From the NCBI GenBank assembly GCA_029259975.1, contig JAJDEE010000045.1, positions 1 through 8,736 on the forward strand: a stretch of DNA of 8,736 nucleotides, in the 5' to 3' direction. The first letter of the stretch is position 1. Each line of letters starts with the position of its first letter. The notes under the pieces were generated by a model. It worked only from the letters and a program-made list of their open reading frames with translations. It had not been told where the DNA came from and did not search any database. This document shows, in pieces, positions 7,336-8,736 of the stretch. The DNA comes from Planctomycetota bacterium. Its GTDB lineage: Bacteria; Planctomycetota; Planctomycetia; Pirellulales; Lacipirellulaceae. Made by a program: the position numbers and the translations under genes.

Positions 7336-7961
7336 CACTGCAACCCCTCCGTGGCAAGCGTTTGATCAATGCACTCATGCAACAACCTTCGTATCCTATT
7401 GAGAGCCTTGTAGACTGTGTTAACGGGACGGCCCAAACGCTCGGCAGCAGACTTGAAACTTTTCGACTCATGGTCATAACATTGCTGAACAATTTGACGA
7501 TCCGCTGGCGACAACTTACCCAAGCACTTCCGCAGGGCATCGCGTCGGAGTTCAAAAATATCGGCTCGACCAATGGCAGCATCGGCAACCTCGCCTAGTA
7601 GCCCCTCGTCGAGCGGAAAACTCTTTCGTTTTGATTTAGCGCGATAGCGATAAACTTGATTATTTGCAATCACGCTTACCCAGCTCACAAAGTCGGTGCC
7701 GAGCTGAAATTTTTCATGTTCGCGCCACAGCACGACACAAACCTCCTGAAACACGTCCTCAGCATCAGCTGGACTTCCCAGCAGAACAACCAGATAGGAA
7801 AACAACCAGCGATCGTGCTGAGCAAACAACCGAGCAAAAGCCTCGCGTCGCTGTCCATCAGCCCGACCGACCGACCCTCCGTCAGCCTTCCCGCCTGCTG
7901 CGGAATCAGACGTTGGATCAACCGGGTCTTCGTCTTTGGATTGGTGGTCTGCGGGAGGCAT
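7335..7961 (-). CDS. ECF-type RNA polymerase sigma-70 factor (planctomycete/verrucomicrobial family)
   Basis: This 208-residue alternative sigma factor directs RNA polymerase to specific promoters. Only sigma-2 and sigma-4 are present, as in ECF factors. Sigma-2 spans about 41-112: FARLFAQHDRWLFSYLV, DAEDVFQEVCVVLWRE (core-binding, regions 2.1-2.2), then FVSWVSVIANNQVYRYRAKS and KRK for -10 recognition. Sigma-4 spans about 140-198, with LSPADRQIVQQCYDH and the helix-turn-helix SAAERLGRPVNTVYKALNRIRRLL for the -35. The sequence fits the Rhodopirellula/Verrucomicrobium sigma-70 family. ATG 7961 is the only ATG before the conserved region. A frame extension to TTG 8129 exists but has no family-like sequence and runs antisense to the RHS fragment. 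The ~35 charged N-terminal residues are low complexity. The stop overlaps the next gene (TGATG), implying co-translation with its FecR-type partner, as is typical for sigma/regulator pairs. Confidence 0.93.
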   Translation of the reverse strand: MPPADHQSKDEDPVDPTSDSAAGGKADGGSVGRADGQRREAFARLFAQHDRWLFSYLVVLLGSPADAEDVFQEVCVVLWREHEKFQLGTDFVSWVSVIANNQVYRYRAKSKRKSFPLDEGLLGEVADAAIGRADIFELRRDALRKCLGKLSPADRQIVQQCYDHESKSFKSAAERLGRPVNTVYKALNRIRRLLHECIDQTLATEGLQ

Positions 7962-7995
7962 CGCTAGCCGTTCTGGTGAAAAGTAAAAGGGTTCA

Positions 7996-8025
7996 CCTAT
8001 AGTTGTAAGTAGCCGCAGGGCACAA
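7996..8025 (-). promoter_or_regulatory. Weak promoter candidate for the sigma/FecR operon
   Basis: On the minus strand TTGTGC (8025-8020) is followed after 18 bp by TATAGG (8001-7996), about 35 bp before the sigma-factor ATG. Matches to housekeeping consensus are 3/6 and 4/6. Position is reasonable but the boxes are poor, and ECF operons may be autoregulated through a different motif. Confidence 0.22.
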
Positions 8026-8098
8026 TTTGGTATCGAAAAGCAGATATTTTTCCCGAAATTCACCGTTGGGCGTGTTTTTACCTTGGAATTCTCCAGAA

Positions 8099-8736
8099 TC
8101 AGGAGTCCGGGTGGTAACTTGGGGGGCAAATAATGTTACCGGCGCCAGTTCGCTTAACCAGACCTACACCTACGATGGCTTGCATCGTTTGCAGTCGAGC
8201 AACGAGCTGACTGCTGCTAATGATCGTTATTGGAAGCTCGACCAACTTGGCAATTGGGACGAGTTGCACCACAACACCACCGGTAACGGCGTGGCAGCAG
8301 AAGACCGCACCCATAACGATGCCAACGAGCTGACCCAAGTCGGTGGCTCGGCCACGAATCTCGCCCACGACAATGCGGGCAACATGACCAAGATGCCGAC
8401 CATCACCGGCACGGCGGCGTCGGATGACTTGAAATACGACGCTTGGAATCGGCTAGTGGAGGTGAAAAATAACGGCGTGGTTGTCCAAACCAACCAATAC
8501 GACGGCCTCAATCGTCGCATCAAAAAAACGGTCGGCACCGACTTCTACGATTACTACTACAACCAACAGTGGCAGGTGCTGGAGGTACGCAAGAACGGCA
8601 GTGCCAATCCCTGGAAGCAGTACGTCTACCATCCGCAATATGTCGATGCGATCGCGGTGCGCTACTATGATGAAAACACCGACGGGCTGAACATCGACGA
8701 GCATTACTACCTGCAAGACGCCAATTTTAATGTGAC
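8099..8736 (+). pseudogene. 5'-truncated RHS/YD-repeat protein fragment, continues past window edge
   Basis: The plus-strand frame is open from 8009 (after TAA 8006-8008) to the window end. RHS-like sequence starts about 8099 (VRVVTWGANN). Recognisable YD-type repeats follow: YTYDGLHRLQSS, LAHDNAGNMTKM, LKYDAWNRLVEV and YDGLNRRIKK. Then comes the segment leading to the RHS core (QYVYHPQYVDAIAVRYYDE, YLQDANFNVT). Intact RHS proteins are normally far longer secreted or surface shells, often with toxic C-terminal domains; here the signal peptide and most repeats are absent. The first in-frame ATG is at 8384, inside the repeats, which argues for truncation. A GTG at 8111 has AGGAG five bases upstream, so expression of a short product cannot be excluded. 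The frame shows no internal stop or frameshift, so the loss is recent or the reading frame is maintained. What lies beyond 8736 decides whether a C-terminal domain remains. Confidence 0.75.

Noticed and set aside
7962..8129. Extension of the sigma factor to TTG 8129
   Set aside because: It adds 56 residues without ATG or sigma-like sequence, needs a TTG start, and overlaps the expected promoter and the RHS fragment.
8099..8538. Minus-strand open frames opposite the RHS fragment
   Set aside because: The plus strand shows clear YD repeats with matching spacing. The opposite frames are low-information shadows.
1..8736. Search for CRISPR arrays, tRNAs, transposases, integrases and defence genes
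   Set aside because: None of the expected repeats, cloverleaf arms or protein motifs were seen by eye.

Overview
The window looks like chromosomal DNA of a planctomycete (Planctomycetota, probably Pirellulales-like). The evidence is a DUF1559 pseudopilin-type protein with an H-X9-DG motif, a PEP-CTERM surface protein, small GTV-motif lipoproteins, an ECF sigma factor coupled to a membrane FecR/jelly-roll protein, and an RHS fragment. All are characteristic of that phylum. No tRNA, rRNA, CRISPR array, transposase or integrase was seen.

Seven genes lie on the minus strand and read from right to left. The ECF sigma factor (7961-7335) is translationally coupled to a FecR-domain membrane protein with a C-terminal lectin/glucanase-like domain (7335-5413). 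After a 214-bp gap comes a PEP-CTERM protein (5198-4317), then a 148-bp gap with a strong hairpin. Next are a DUF1559 protein (4168-3095) and, 50 bp on, two tandem related lipoproteins whose reading frames overlap by 4 bp (3044-2466 and 2469-2005). After a 108-bp gap, a secreted GH13 alpha-amylase runs from 1896 off the left edge. Its frame is open to base 1 and it carries all four GH13 signature regions.

On the plus strand, an open frame in the last ~640 bases encodes the C-terminal part of an RHS/YD-repeat protein. It has no normal 5' end: recognisable RHS sequence begins near 8099, next to the sigma-factor promoter region, and runs off the right edge. It is best read as a 5'-truncated remnant or cassette.

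Functionally, every minus-strand product after the sigma factor is predicted to be exported, membrane-bound or cell-surface: a transmembrane FecR protein, an exosortase substrate, a pseudopilin-like protein, two lipoproteins and a secreted polysaccharide hydrolase. A plausible inference is that the sigma/FecR pair controls envelope or surface genes, perhaps including its neighbours, but the gaps and the hairpin suggest at least three transcription units. Nothing here is clearly a new system. The points most worth a second look are the RHS truncation boundary, the tandem lipoproteins with oppositely charged tails, the FecR-jelly-roll fusion with its repetitive N-terminus, and overlapping hairpins at the PEP-CTERM ribosome binding site.
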